From Thalassotalea sp. (GTDB lineage Bacteria; Pseudomonadota; Gammaproteobacteria; Enterobacterales; Alteromonadaceae): a DNA stretch of 63,132 nucleotides. A program made the translations under genes and the position numbers. The DNA lies in NCBI GenBank assembly GCA_022448425.1, contig JAKVCY010000018.1, positions 1 through 63,132 on the forward strand. The letters run 5' to 3'. Shown here piece after piece: positions 32,965 to 42,331 of this stretch. Numbering within the stretch: the first letter of the stretch is position 1; every line of letters starts with the position of its first letter. The notes beneath the pieces were generated by a model. That model did no database searches, had not been told where the DNA came from, and saw nothing but the letters and a program-made list of their open reading frames with translations.

Positions 32965-33687
32965 GTGAAATTTTACCGAAAAATTAGTCCGATCATGGCG
33001 ATTAGCTTTGATTTGGACGACACCTTGTATAGCAATCGTCCGGTGATGGTGGCGACAGAGAAAGCTATGCCTGTTTTCTTTGCGGAGCAGCTTAGCTCTT
33101 TCGTCAGCGTTGACGAACCGATAACTTTTGATAGTCGTTATTGGTGGCCGTTTCGTACCGAAATACTCTCCAAGACCAAAGCTTTGATTCACGACGTGAC
33201 CGCGCTTCGACTAGCCACTTATCAGGCAGGTATTCAAGCGCTGGGCGCTAGTGAAACGCAAGCAAAGCAACTAGCAGAACAAGCAATGGCATTTTTCTTG
33301 GCAAAACGCAGCGAGTTCGACGTGCCGCAGTCGAGTATTGATTTGCTGACGCGACTGCGCAAACATGTGCCTGTGGTTGCTGTGAGCAATGGTAATGTCG
33401 ATACCAAGGCAATAGGTATTCACCACTTGTTCGATCATATTTTTCACGCTGGTAATGGTTTAGCGAAAAAGCCTGATGCAGATATGTTTTTTGCTGCGAG
33501 CGAAGCGCTATCTATTCCGTGTCAGCATATATTGCATGTAGGTGATTGTGGTCATGCCGATATATTGGGCGCACATCGCGCCGGTATGCAAACCGCATGG
33601 CTCTCCTGCTATGATGTGGGCAAACCAATTCAAGTATTGCCACATATTGAATTAGACGCTGTTTCACAGCTAAATCAGCTTTTCTAG
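32965..33687 (+). CDS. yigB: HAD-family phosphatase YigB-like
   Basis: The 240-residue HAD hydrolase resembles E. coli YigB, which acts on FMN and the riboflavin-pathway phosphate. The GTG start at 32965 gives MKFYRKISPIMAISFDLDDTLYSNRP-type N-terminus, parallel to E. coli MRFYRPLG; the later ATG at 32995 is less likely. HAD motifs are DLDDTLY (I), AVSNGN (II), KKPDADMF (III) and HVGDCGHADI (IV). The usual cluster order puts xerC immediately upstream; here it is missing. uvrD follows. Confidence 0.88.
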   Translation: MKFYRKISPIMAISFDLDDTLYSNRPVMVATEKAMPVFFAEQLSSFVSVDEPITFDSRYWWPFRTEILSKTKALIHDVTALRLATYQAGIQALGASETQAKQLAEQAMAFFLAKRSEFDVPQSSIDLLTRLRKHVPVVAVSNGNVDTKAIGIHHLFDHIFHAGNGLAKKPDADMFFAASEALSIPCQHILHVGDCGHADILGAHRAGMQTAWLSCYDVGKPIQVLPHIELDAVSQLNQLF

Positions 33688-33765
33688 CACACTTACTTCA
33701 AAATATTTAGTGCCGAAAAGTACTACACAATTTTAACTCCGATAATCGAAAACGAGCACAGCTTA

Positions 33766-35943
33766 ATGGATGTTTCAGAATTACTCGACGGCTTAAATGA
33801 CAAGCAGCGCGAAGCCGTCGCCGCCCCATTACAAAATATGTTAGTACTTGCGGGTGCTGGCAGCGGAAAAACCCGTGTGCTTGTGCATCGTATTGCTTGG
33901 TTGATGCAAGTTGAACAAGCAGCTTCTCACAGCATTTTAGCGGTAACTTTTACCAACAAAGCTGCCGCTGAAATGCGTGGACGTGTTGAGCAAGCAACTG
34001 GTGGTAATGTGTTTGGTATGTGGATTGGTACTTTCCACGGACTTGCGCATCGCTTGCTGCGTATGCACTTTCAAGAAGCTAACTTACCGCAAAGCTTTCA
34101 GGTGCTAGATTCAGACGATCAGTTACGTTTGGTTAAGCGCACCATTCGCGCTTTAAATCTTGATGAAAAGAAGTGGCCTGCTAAGCAGGCGGTTTGGTAC
34201 ATCAATGGTAAAAAAGACGAAGGCCTAAGACCTAAACATATTGATGCGCAATATGATCCGACCGAGCAAACTTTTATCAATATTTACCAAAGTTACCAAG
34301 ATGCCTGTGACCGTGCAGGATTAGTAGACTTCGCTGAGTTGCTGCTGCGAGCTCATGAGCTTTGGCTAAATCACCCGGCGTTGCTTGCCCACTATCAGCA
34401 GCGCTTTAAGCATATTTTAGTAGACGAATTTCAAGATACGAATGCTATCCAATATGCATGGCTGACAATGCTAGGTCAGCAGCAAAGCAAAGTCATGATT
34501 GTTGGTGATGATGATCAGTCAATTTATGGCTGGCGTGGTGCAAAAATTGAAAACATTCAGCGCTTCTTATCAGATTATAAAGGCGCTGAAACTATTCGGT
34601 TGGAGCAAAATTACCGCTCGACAGCGAACATTCTGAACGCTGCTAATAAGTTGATTGCCAATAACAATAATCGACTGGGTAAAGACTTGTGGACGCAAGA
34701 CGACGCCGGCGAGAAAATTTCCATTTATACTGCTTTCAATGAGATTGACGAGGCACGCTTTATCTCTGGTCGCATTGGCGCATGGCGCGAAGAAAATGGC
34801 TCGCTAGATGATGTCGCGATTTTATATCGTTCGAATGCGCAATCACGTCTACTGGAAGAAGCTTTGCTACAAAGCCAGTTGCCGTATCGAATATACGGCG
34901 GCTTACGATTCTTCGAACGTCAGGAAATTAAAGATGCTCTTGCTTATATGCGTCTGATTAACAACCGTGATGACGATGCTGCTTTTGAGCGTGTAATCAA
35001 TACCCCAACACGTGGTATTGGTAATCAGACAATTGCCATTGTGCGAGATGCAGCCAAATCACTGGAAATGACGTTATGGCAGGCAAGTAAGCAATTGCTC
35101 GAAGAGAAAAGTTTGAAAGGCCGTGCGGCAAATGCCGTGAAGAACTTTGTAGATCTGGTTGATCAACTGGAAGACGACTCGATTAATTTGGACTTAGACC
35201 AACAGGTTAATCACGTGATTAATCACAGTGGTTTAAAAGCAATGTATCAGGCGGAAAAAGGCGAGCGTGCGCAAGCGCGTATTGAAAACTTAAATGAGCT
35301 AGTGACCGCTTGCCAAACCTTCGAAATGGATCCTGAGCTTGAAGAAGAGCAAACAAAACTTACTGCATTCTTAACCCATGCGTCGCTTGAAGCAGGCGAA
35401 TCGCAAGCGGATGAATACGAGCCTGCAGTGCAGTTAATGACGATGCACTCAGCAAAGGGACTAGAGTTTCCTCTCGTCTTTATTGCGGGCCTTGAAGAAG
35501 GGATGTTTCCTTCGCAACAATCTCATGAAGATATTAGCCGCTTAGAGGAAGAACGTCGGCTGTGTTATGTTGGCATGACAAGGGCGAAGGAGAAGCTATA
35601 CTTATGTCATGCGGAAAGCAGACGCTTGTATGGTCAGGAAAAATATCATAAGCCGAGTCGCTTTTTACGTGAACTACCTAGCGAGTGTGTAGAAGAAATT
35701 CGCATGCAAAATCAAGTATCACGCCCAGCAACTAGCGGTCGATTTTCATCAACATTTACCGCTGAAGCATTTGAAGGAACAGGCTTTAACTTAGGCCAAA
35801 GAGTAATGCATCAGAAGTTTGGTGAAGGTGTTGTGCTGAATTATGAAGGTACTGGTGCACAAAGTCGCATTCAAGTGAACTTTGAACAAGTCGGTATCAA
35901 GTGGTTAGTAGTTTCTTACGCTAACCTAGTCGCAATAGACTAG
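33766..35943 (+). CDS. uvrD: DNA helicase II UvrD
   Basis: UvrD unwinds DNA in nucleotide-excision and mismatch repair. The 725-residue SF1 helicase has motif I AGAGSGKTRVL, Ia TFTNKAAAEMRGRV, II LVDEFQDTN, III VGDDDQSIYGWRGA, IV EQNYRS, V TMHSAKGLEFPLVF and VI RRLCYVGMTRAKEKL. The C-terminus holds the Tudor-like KFGEGVVLNYEGTG segment that contacts RNA polymerase. Length is like E. coli UvrD (720). It ends the conserved dapF cluster. Confidence 0.97.
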   Translation: MDVSELLDGLNDKQREAVAAPLQNMLVLAGAGSGKTRVLVHRIAWLMQVEQAASHSILAVTFTNKAAAEMRGRVEQATGGNVFGMWIGTFHGLAHRLLRMHFQEANLPQSFQVLDSDDQLRLVKRTIRALNLDEKKWPAKQAVWYINGKKDEGLRPKHIDAQYDPTEQTFINIYQSYQDACDRAGLVDFAELLLRAHELWLNHPALLAHYQQRFKHILVDEFQDTNAIQYAWLTMLGQQQSKVMIVGDDDQSIYGWRGAKIENIQRFLSDYKGAETIRLEQNYRSTANILNAANKLIANNNNRLGKDLWTQDDAGEKISIYTAFNEIDEARFISGRIGAWREENGSLDDVAILYRSNAQSRLLEEALLQSQLPYRIYGGLRFFERQEIKDALAYMRLINNRDDDAAFERVINTPTRGIGNQTIAIVRDAAKSLEMTLWQASKQLLEEKSLKGRAANAVKNFVDLVDQLEDDSINLDLDQQVNHVINHSGLKAMYQAEKGERAQARIENLNELVTACQTFEMDPELEEEQTKLTAFLTHASLEAGESQADEYEPAVQLMTMHSAKGLEFPLVFIAGLEEGMFPSQQSHEDISRLEEERRLCYVGMTRAKEKLYLCHAESRRLYGQEKYHKPSRFLRELPSECVEEIRMQNQVSRPATSGRFSSTFTAEAFEGTGFNLGQRVMHQKFGEGVVLNYEGTGAQSRIQVNFEQVGIKWLVVSYANLVAID

Positions 35944-35978
35944 TTTAGTTATAGATTGAAGGAATAAAAGAGGTAAGA

Positions 35979-37229
35979 ATGGCAGAACGTTTATTGGTCG
36001 TTGAAGACAGTAGAGCAATGGCCAAAGTCATTGGGCAGTTAGGTAAGTCACTAGGCTACGAAGTAACCATTGCAGCCTCTCTAGCAGAAGTTGAAGCGAT
36101 ATTACAAGGTGAAGGTGGAAGCGACTTTTTTGTGGCCACCGTGGATTATTCGTTACCTGATGCCCATGATGGTGAAGCGATCAAATGCGTGTTATCTCAT
36201 GGCATACCGAGTATCGTACTTACGGGTCACATGGATGACGTAACTCGCCAGAAAATTCTCGCACAGCCAGTAGTCGATTATATTCCCAAGGAAAATAGTC
36301 AGGCGTTCTTATACCTAAAACGCGTTTTACATTGGCAATTAACCAACAAGAATAACGGCATATTAGTGGTCGACGATTCACTTGCAACACGTAACCATAT
36401 TGCAGAGTTATTGAAGCGCAGAAACTTTTCTGTTTATGTGGCTAATGACGGTGAGAAAGCGCTGGAAGTATTGGCAGAGCGCAACAATATCAAAGTGGTG
36501 ATTACCGACTTAGAAATGCCTGTAATTGATGGCATAGAGCTAACCAACGAAATTCGTAAACGCTATAGTCGGGATAAAGTGTCAGTCATTGGTATTTCAG
36601 GCGCGACAAGTGGTATTCATTCTGCTCGCTTCATCAAAAATGGTGCCGATGATTTCTTACGCAAGCCTTTCTGCCCAGAAGAGTTTTATTGTCGTGTTAC
36701 GCAAAGTATTGAGAACTTGGCGAATATTGCTCAAATTCAGCGTGCAGCGAATACCGATTACTTAACAGAGCTGCCGAATCGCCGCGCTTTTATTCAATTC
36801 TCTGAAAAGAAAATTGCCAGTAATATTGACGATCAAGTGCAGTATTGCCTTGCTATGGTGGATATCGACTACTTTAAGCAAGTTAATGATAACTATGGTC
36901 ATGAGGCCGGTGATAACTTCTTAAAGCTGGTCGCTTTGTACATGCGCAAGCATTTAGGCGGTGCTATGCTGGCGCGTTTAGGTGGTGAAGAATTTGCGGT
37001 ATTGATGTCGGGTGTTGATGAAGATCAGCTGTATAGTCGCTTAGATGATTTACGCCGTGAGATTTCAATTGCTAAGATGCCTTGCGAAGGCCAGCAAGTC
37101 GCGACAACCGTTAGTATTGGTGTCGTCTTCAATGGCGAGAAGTCTCTAGCTGCGCAAATGAATCAAGCTGATCAGGCGCTATATAACGCTAAAGAAAATG
37201 GTCGAAACCAAATTGCTATTGCCGAATAA
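35979..37229 (+). CDS. Double-receiver diguanylate cyclase (REC-REC-GGDEF)
   Basis: The 416-residue cytoplasmic protein has two receiver domains and a GGDEF domain. REC1 (about residues 1-120) has a VVEDSRAMAK start and the candidate phospho-Asp in ATVDYSLPD. REC2 (about 127-245) has VVDDSLATRNH and ITDLEMPVIDG. The cyclase domain shows DIDYFKQVNDNYGHEAGD and active motif GGEEF; no RxxD I-site is seen at the usual place (LGGA instead), so product inhibition may be lost. No histidine kinase is adjacent. It resembles PleD-type regulators. It begins 35 bp after uvrD. Confidence 0.9.
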   Translation: MAERLLVVEDSRAMAKVIGQLGKSLGYEVTIAASLAEVEAILQGEGGSDFFVATVDYSLPDAHDGEAIKCVLSHGIPSIVLTGHMDDVTRQKILAQPVVDYIPKENSQAFLYLKRVLHWQLTNKNNGILVVDDSLATRNHIAELLKRRNFSVYVANDGEKALEVLAERNNIKVVITDLEMPVIDGIELTNEIRKRYSRDKVSVIGISGATSGIHSARFIKNGADDFLRKPFCPEEFYCRVTQSIENLANIAQIQRAANTDYLTELPNRRAFIQFSEKKIASNIDDQVQYCLAMVDIDYFKQVNDNYGHEAGDNFLKLVALYMRKHLGGAMLARLGGEEFAVLMSGVDEDQLYSRLDDLRREISIAKMPCEGQQVATTVSIGVVFNGEKSLAAQMNQADQALYNAKENGRNQIAIAE

Positions 37230-37260
37230 TCATCGCTCTTAGTCGCATGTTTCACGCTGA

Positions 37261-37638
37261 TTAATTGATTTGAAAGACAAAGCGACTCGATAGTAGATAG
37301 TTAAACATAGCGCCAACAATAATCCCTAGGCAAAACGCGAGTGCTATCGGGTAGTGCAGGCTTAGCCAATAAAATGAGGCTAGGTTGGCAGCACCGGCGA
37401 GGTGGGCAGTGCACATATATGCCCACCATTGTTTAACTAAACCAATTCCATTGCTCGCTCTCTTTAGTTCGGCGAACGTAAGCTGCCGATTTCCCCACCA
37501 CGTTAAACTTGCAGCTAGCCAGAATGCTATTAGCCTAGCAATCATAGGCGCTTGTATCATGGCCATAAACACATAGAAAAACAACGCGTCGAAAACAAAA
37601 CCTAATACTCCAATCACGGCAAATTTAAGCACTTTCAT
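37261..37638 (-). CDS. GtrA-like four-helix membrane protein
   Basis: From ATG 37638, preceded by GGAAG, the product is 125 residues with four hydrophobic segments and the GtrA features KFAVIGVLGFV near the start and WLAASLTWWGNRQLTF. GtrA proteins are proposed to flip undecaprenyl-phosphate-linked sugars. It lies divergent from a GtrB/ArnC-like glycosyltransferase, so the two probably form a lipid-linked sugar system. An upstream ATG at 37671 is less likely. Confidence 0.85.
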   Translation of the reverse strand: MKVLKFAVIGVLGFVFDALFFYVFMAMIQAPMIARLIAFWLAASLTWWGNRQLTFAELKRASNGIGLVKQWWAYMCTAHLAGAANLASFYWLSLHYPIALAFCLGIIVGAMFNYLLSSRFVFQIN

Positions 37639-37726
37639 TTTTACTTCCCAGACTTTTAAGGCTTCTAGCAAATACTAGCACCGAGCATAACGTTTAGCGT
37701 CGGAGAGGTAGGTTAGCGCAGAAAAC

Positions 37727-37765
37727 GTCTAAGAAATGTCTAAATCGTGTTGACGTTTTTTAGAC
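37727..37765. promoter_or_regulatory. Candidate response-regulator operator in the gtrA/gtrB divergent region
   Basis: GTCTAAG at 37727 and GTCTAAA at 37738 are direct repeats 11 bp apart, the spacing expected for an OmpR-family dimer. A reversed copy TTTTAGAC lies at 37758-37765, beside a TTGACG hexamer at 37750. The OmpR-type regulator encoded in the same cassette (40278) is an obvious candidate ligand. Purely inferred. Confidence 0.35.
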
Positions 37766-37825
37766 ATGCAGTCAGCAACAATAGCGGTGTCTTAATTTTC
37801 CGATTGCATAGCGTGAGGAGTTTTT

Positions 37826-38824
37826 ATGTCGGTGACTAGCGGTTTACGTCAGCATCAAGTTGATTTGAGTATCATTGTCCCTGTTTATAATGAACAAGAA
37901 GTGTTGGGGATCTTTCATCAAGCGTTGGATAGCGTCTTAGCAAAGTTAAAGCCGTTGGCGGTTGAAGTGATTTATATCAACGATGGTAGTCAAGATCATT
38001 CGTGGTCGGTGATGAGTGGTCTATTTAGTCGTGAAGCTGATATCCGCTGCTTTAATCTCAGCCGCAACTTCGGCAAAGAAGCAGCAATGACCGCCGGTCT
38101 AGATGCGAGCACAGGACAAGCTGTGATCTTGCTGGATGCTGATTTACAAGACCCACCTGAGCTTATTCCTGAAATGTTATCTGCTTGGCGAGAAGGTTAT
38201 GACGTCGTTAATATGAAGCGCACGGAGCGTCATGGTGAATCGCGTTTCAAAGTGTTTTCAGCTCATTGTTACTACCGCCTACTCTTTGCAATGTCAGATT
38301 CACCGATTGAAAAAGATGTGGGTGATTTTCGACTATTGTCTCGCCGTGTCGTTGACGAAATTAAAGCCTTAACTGAGCGCAGTCGTTACATGAAAGGCAT
38401 AATGTCTTGGCCGGGTTTTCAACAAACTACACTGACATTTGAGCGCCCTGAGCGCATCGCTGGAGAGACTAAGTGGTCTTTCTTACAACTTGTACGCCTT
38501 GGTCTTGCCGGCATAACATCATTTAGTGTTAAGCCATTAAAGCTGGCCACATGGGCTGGCGCGTTTGTCTCTGGTGCTGCTTTCTTATTCGGCCTCTGGA
38601 TAATGGTAAAAACCTTGCTCGTCGGCGATCCTGTTTCGGGCTATCCATCTTTGATGTTGGTACAGCTCTTTTTAGGCGGGGTTCAATTGCTCGCAATAGG
38701 CATCTTGGGCGAATACATCGGTCGTATATTTACCGAGACCAAGGGGCGACCTCTCTATATCGTAATGGATGAGGAAACGACAGCGATCGCCTCAAACGTG
38801 GTAAGAGCGCAGCGTCATGGTTAA
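37826..38824 (+). CDS. GT2 polyprenyl-phosphate glycosyltransferase (GtrB/ArnC/DPM1-like)
   Basis: The 332-residue protein has a cytoplasmic GT-A domain with the nucleotide-sugar motif SIIVPVYNEQEVL, the DAD metal motif in VILLDADLQDPPEL, and DVGDFRLLSRRVV, followed by two C-terminal membrane helices (about residues 240-262 and 275-300) and GEYIGRIFTETKGRPLYIV. This is the GtrB/ArnC layout, transferring a sugar to undecaprenyl phosphate. The sugar is unknown. It overlaps the next gene by 8 bp and is divergent from gtrA. Confidence 0.9.
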   Translation: MSVTSGLRQHQVDLSIIVPVYNEQEVLGIFHQALDSVLAKLKPLAVEVIYINDGSQDHSWSVMSGLFSREADIRCFNLSRNFGKEAAMTAGLDASTGQAVILLDADLQDPPELIPEMLSAWREGYDVVNMKRTERHGESRFKVFSAHCYYRLLFAMSDSPIEKDVGDFRLLSRRVVDEIKALTERSRYMKGIMSWPGFQQTTLTFERPERIAGETKWSFLQLVRLGLAGITSFSVKPLKLATWAGAFVSGAAFLFGLWIMVKTLLVGDPVSGYPSLMLVQLFLGGVQLLAIGILGEYIGRIFTETKGRPLYIVMDEETTAIASNVVRAQRHG

Positions 38825-40277
38825 TGTAAATCAATGGCTACGCTACGCCGCATATTTGGCAATTTCTTTACTAACAGTTCGCCTTATTTCACTGGGGCTT
38901 TATCCCTTTTTTGATACCACTGAGTCACGCTACGGTGAGATTGCACGACTGATGTTCGAAACGGGCAACTGGGTGACGCCACAGTTTGACTATGGTACGC
39001 CGTTTTGGGGTAAACCGCCATTGCATACTTGGTTGAGTGCAGCGAGCTTTTCTATGTTGGGTGTTTCAGAATTTAGTGGTCGCCTTCCTCACTTTTTAAG
39101 TGGCTGCTTAGTTGTGGCATTGGTTTATCGTTTTACATCTCAGGTATTGGACCGAGAGAAGGCCATAGCAGCCGTGATGGTGCTGTGCTCGTGTCTAGGC
39201 TTTATCGTTGCAATTGGGATGGTGATGACAGACACGGTACTACTGCTGTCGATTACATTAGCTATGATGAGCTTTTGGCATCACGTTAGTTTGCAGGTTA
39301 GCTCGGGACAAAGCATCGACAGTAATAAACGTTATAGCGATGTTTTTTTTGCTGCACTTGCACTAGGCATGCTTGCCAAGGGACCCGTTGCTCTCGTGCT
39401 TATTGGCATTGGCATAGCAGTATGGTCTATCGGTAACAGAATACTTTTTAATGTTATCGCGAGTTTACTCTGGCGTCGCGGTATCACGATATTTTTGCTA
39501 CTCACCTTGCCTTGGTACCTTTGGGCTGAGATACGCACGCCAGGCTTTCTAAATTACTTCATCATAGGTGAACATTTTTATCGTTTTGTCGAGCCTGGTT
39601 GGAGTGGTGATTTATATGGCAGTGCTCATGATCAGCCTAAAGGCATGATTTGGATATTTTGGTTAGCAGCTGCGTTTCCTTGGTCATTTGTACTGGTATT
39701 TTCTTTAGCAACTCAAGCTCAATTCAAACTCACACCGACAAAAGCTGTAACGGAACACGGTAGGGCTGCTCCGCGTAATTTTAGAAGCTACCTAGTCAGT
39801 TGGCTGATTGCGCCTATGCTATTGTTTACATTGGCGGGTAACATTTTGCCTATCTATGTGATGCCTGGTTTTGCAGCACTTTCTATACTGATAGTTATCG
39901 TTGTTAAGTCATTACGTGTGCAAGTATTTTGCGCACTGTTAAGTGGTTCCTTAGTGATGCTGACATTGGCACTGGTATCTCTGGGGTTAGTTAGTCAATC
40001 AAGTGAGTCTGCACTGCTAAAGCAAGTCGAGTTAACTACAGACAAGCCATTGTATTACTGGCAGCATCGACCTTTTTCTGCACAGTTCTACTCACAAGGG
40101 CGCGCTAAACTGGCAGCTGATGAAGCCTCTTTAAAATCAGTTATCAATGAGGAACAGCCGTTCTATTTAGCGGTCAAAGCGAAGAATAAAGAGTTTCAGC
40201 AAGAACTTCCAACTGACTGTCGGGTAATTGCAGAGAGCAAAAAGCGAGTGATGTATCAGTGTTTTTGGGGAATATAG
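38817..40277 (+). CDS. GT39/ArnT-like membrane glycosyltransferase
   Basis: The 486-residue integral membrane protein has about ten to eleven hydrophobic segments. The first periplasmic loop holds DTTESRYGEIARLM and the catalytic-type YGTPFWGKPPLHTWL, as in ArnT and other GT-C enzymes that move a sugar from undecaprenyl phosphate to lipid A or another envelope acceptor. With GtrA and GtrB it would form a complete lipid-linked sugar route. ArnT would be near 550 residues; this one is shorter and the C-terminal periplasmic domain is reduced, so the acceptor is uncertain. It is directly followed by a response regulator gene. Confidence 0.86.
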   Translation: MVNVNQWLRYAAYLAISLLTVRLISLGLYPFFDTTESRYGEIARLMFETGNWVTPQFDYGTPFWGKPPLHTWLSAASFSMLGVSEFSGRLPHFLSGCLVVALVYRFTSQVLDREKAIAAVMVLCSCLGFIVAIGMVMTDTVLLLSITLAMMSFWHHVSLQVSSGQSIDSNKRYSDVFFAALALGMLAKGPVALVLIGIGIAVWSIGNRILFNVIASLLWRRGITIFLLLTLPWYLWAEIRTPGFLNYFIIGEHFYRFVEPGWSGDLYGSAHDQPKGMIWIFWLAAAFPWSFVLVFSLATQAQFKLTPTKAVTEHGRAAPRNFRSYLVSWLIAPMLLFTLAGNILPIYVMPGFAALSILIVIVVKSLRVQVFCALLSGSLVMLTLALVSLGLVSQSSESALLKQVELTTDKPLYYWQHRPFSAQFYSQGRAKLAADEASLKSVINEEQPFYLAVKAKNKEFQQELPTDCRVIAESKKRVMYQCFWGI

Positions 40278-40958
40278 ATGAAAATTTTATTGGTTGAAGA
40301 TACGCAAGCGGTGGCTGAGGTTATCTTTGATTATTTTGAAGGAAGCAAGGTGCAGCTGGACTATGCAGCCAATGGCCTGCTTGGTTTGTCACTTGCCTTG
40401 CAAGGAGACTTCGATTGCATCATTCTCGATATCATGCTACCTGGCTTAGACGGCTTATCGATATGTCAGCAATTGAGGGAAAGCGGTAATAACACCCCAA
40501 TCATCATGTTGACTGCACGAGACACTAACGCAGATATGCTAAAAGGGTTAAAACAAGGTGCTGATGACTATATTGTTAAGCCTTTCGACCTTGAATTGTT
40601 AGAAGCGCGTATGGAAACAGTCGTAAGGCGCAGCGGTAATCTCGGCTTTCAAAAGCAGGTCAGTTGTGGTCCTTTGACCATTGATGTCTCTCGCAAGCAA
40701 GTATGGCGCTCTGGACAAGAGATTCAGCTTAACCCTAGTACATTTAAAATTTTGGCATTTATGGTAGAGCAGCATCCGAATGTAGCAACAAAGCAGAAAA
40801 TCGAAGAGTTGCTATGGCAAGACGATTTACCTGACAGTGACTTGCTGAGGAAGCACATATATCAGCTACGCACTAAAGTCGACAAACCATTCGAACAAGA
40901 GTTAATTATTACTGTGCCTAAAGTTGGTTATAAATTGGCGGTAGCAGATGAAGCCTAA
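40278..40958 (+). CDS. OmpR-family response regulator
   Basis: The 226-residue protein has a receiver domain (VEDTQAVAEV; phospho-Asp in IILDIMLPGLDG; switch region MLTARDT; KPFDLELLEARM) and a winged-helix DNA-binding domain (RKQVWRSGQEIQLNPSTFKIL ends in two parts, and the trans-activation-type LRKHIYQLR). It starts next to the GT39 stop and overlaps the kinase gene by 11 bp, so cassette and regulator are one transcription unit. It resembles PmrA/QseB-type regulators, but target genes are inferred from position only. Confidence 0.93.
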   Translation: MKILLVEDTQAVAEVIFDYFEGSKVQLDYAANGLLGLSLALQGDFDCIILDIMLPGLDGLSICQQLRESGNNTPIIMLTARDTNADMLKGLKQGADDYIVKPFDLELLEARMETVVRRSGNLGFQKQVSCGPLTIDVSRKQVWRSGQEIQLNPSTFKILAFMVEQHPNVATKQKIEELLWQDDLPDSDLLRKHIYQLRTKVDKPFEQELIITVPKVGYKLAVADEA

Positions 40959-42249
40959 TCATTCGCATGCTAAACAGCAACACCTCAAACAGCCGCTTCC
41001 TCATTATCCACACATAGGTCAGCGGATAAATCGTATTTATTACTTTGGCACATTAGCCTTACTGGCGTTTTACACCTTAGCTTTTAGTACCCTGATTTTG
41101 TTGACGGAAAACTTTCACAGCGAGCGTCGTCTGTCTCTGGTAGCCCCCTATCATTTTGCCTACTACGAGCAAGGCAACCAAGGTAGTAAAGTCATTAGCC
41201 CTTTGATCACGATTTACGACGACTTCAAAAGCCTGCCAATTATACTGCAAGATGAGTTGTCAGAAGGCTTTGAAGGTGTGAATAGCTTCCAGTTCGATGA
41301 AGAAATTCCGATTTCGGAGTACGCCGTTTATGCTGGTAAAATACGCTCACCCAGTGGCAGCAAAATCGTATACGCGGTTGAGAATACAGATGCTGTAGAG
41401 TGGAACGATTTAACCTTCTTTTTTGTCGAAGCTGCAATATTTTTGTCTGGGTTTGCTGCACTACTGATTGTGTCGGTTTTTATTGTGCGTGCAGCCAAGA
41501 GCATTTCTTCCCCGTTTATCGCTGTTGCGGAACAGTTAGAGCGCCAGAGTGACGACGAATTCAAACCAATTGTCGTTGAGGAGGTAACTTCACAAGAGTT
41601 AGAGAATACGCTTTCCGCACTAAATAATTATCGGCAACGCATTCATGACCTAATGGCTCGCGAGAAATCGTTTACACGCTACGTTAGCCATGAGCTGCGA
41701 ACACCAATGACGGTGGTTAAGGGAGCGATAAGTATTTTACGCAAAGACCAAAACGAGCGAGTCCTAAAGCAAACAAGCCGAATTGATAGTGCTGTTGAGC
41801 AGATGGAGCAACTCATTCAAACGTTTTTATTGTTGGTGCGTAAAGAAACAAACAAAGACAGCGTAACTCACGTCGATCAAGTCTTTGTCGATAAACTCGT
41901 TGAAGATATCGCTACTAAAGCTGAAGCGAATGGCACACAGGTTGTTGTGATATTCAATAATTCGTTCGAGCTGGCGGTAGAACCATTGCTACTCTACTCT
42001 GCGATTCACAATATTCTGACCAATGCGATCAACAGTACGGTGAATGGAGAGGTGGTGCTGAGAATTACGCCACAACAAGTCGTCGTAATCGATAACGGTG
42101 TTGGGCTCAATGAAAAAGTCAGAGGCTATGAAGGTTTTGGTATTGGTTTGCTATTGGTGAAAGATATTTGTCAGAAGTATCACTGGTCATTTGAGTTATC
42201 AGAAAACTATCGAGATCGAGGTTGTATCGCTCAGCTTACCTTTAGTTAG
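40948..42249 (+). CDS. Sensor histidine kinase partner of the upstream regulator
   Basis: The 433-residue kinase has two membrane helices (about residues 31-55 and 155-178) flanking a roughly 100-residue periplasmic sensor with several acidic residues (DEEIPISE), a HAMP-like linker, the H-box FTRYVSHELRTPM (phospho-His), N-box ILTNAINS, and G-boxes VIDNGVGL and GFGIGLLLVKDI. The acidic periplasmic sensor fits a cation or cationic-peptide signal, as in PmrB or PhoQ, but that is inference. The gene ends the cassette; decayed sequence follows. Confidence 0.92.
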   Translation: MKPNHSHAKQQHLKQPLPHYPHIGQRINRIYYFGTLALLAFYTLAFSTLILLTENFHSERRLSLVAPYHFAYYEQGNQGSKVISPLITIYDDFKSLPIILQDELSEGFEGVNSFQFDEEIPISEYAVYAGKIRSPSGSKIVYAVENTDAVEWNDLTFFFVEAAIFLSGFAALLIVSVFIVRAAKSISSPFIAVAEQLERQSDDEFKPIVVEEVTSQELENTLSALNNYRQRIHDLMAREKSFTRYVSHELRTPMTVVKGAISILRKDQNERVLKQTSRIDSAVEQMEQLIQTFLLLVRKETNKDSVTHVDQVFVDKLVEDIATKAEANGTQVVVIFNNSFELAVEPLLLYSAIHNILTNAINSTVNGEVVLRITPQQVVVIDNGVGLNEKVRGYEGFGIGLLLVKDICQKYHWSFELSENYRDRGCIAQLTFS

Positions 42250-42331
42250 TTAAACTATTTACCAATAACTGTCGCAGCCTTGGTTGACGAATGGCACAAC
42301 AGCAACTTTACTTTTGAGACACTCTATTTAA

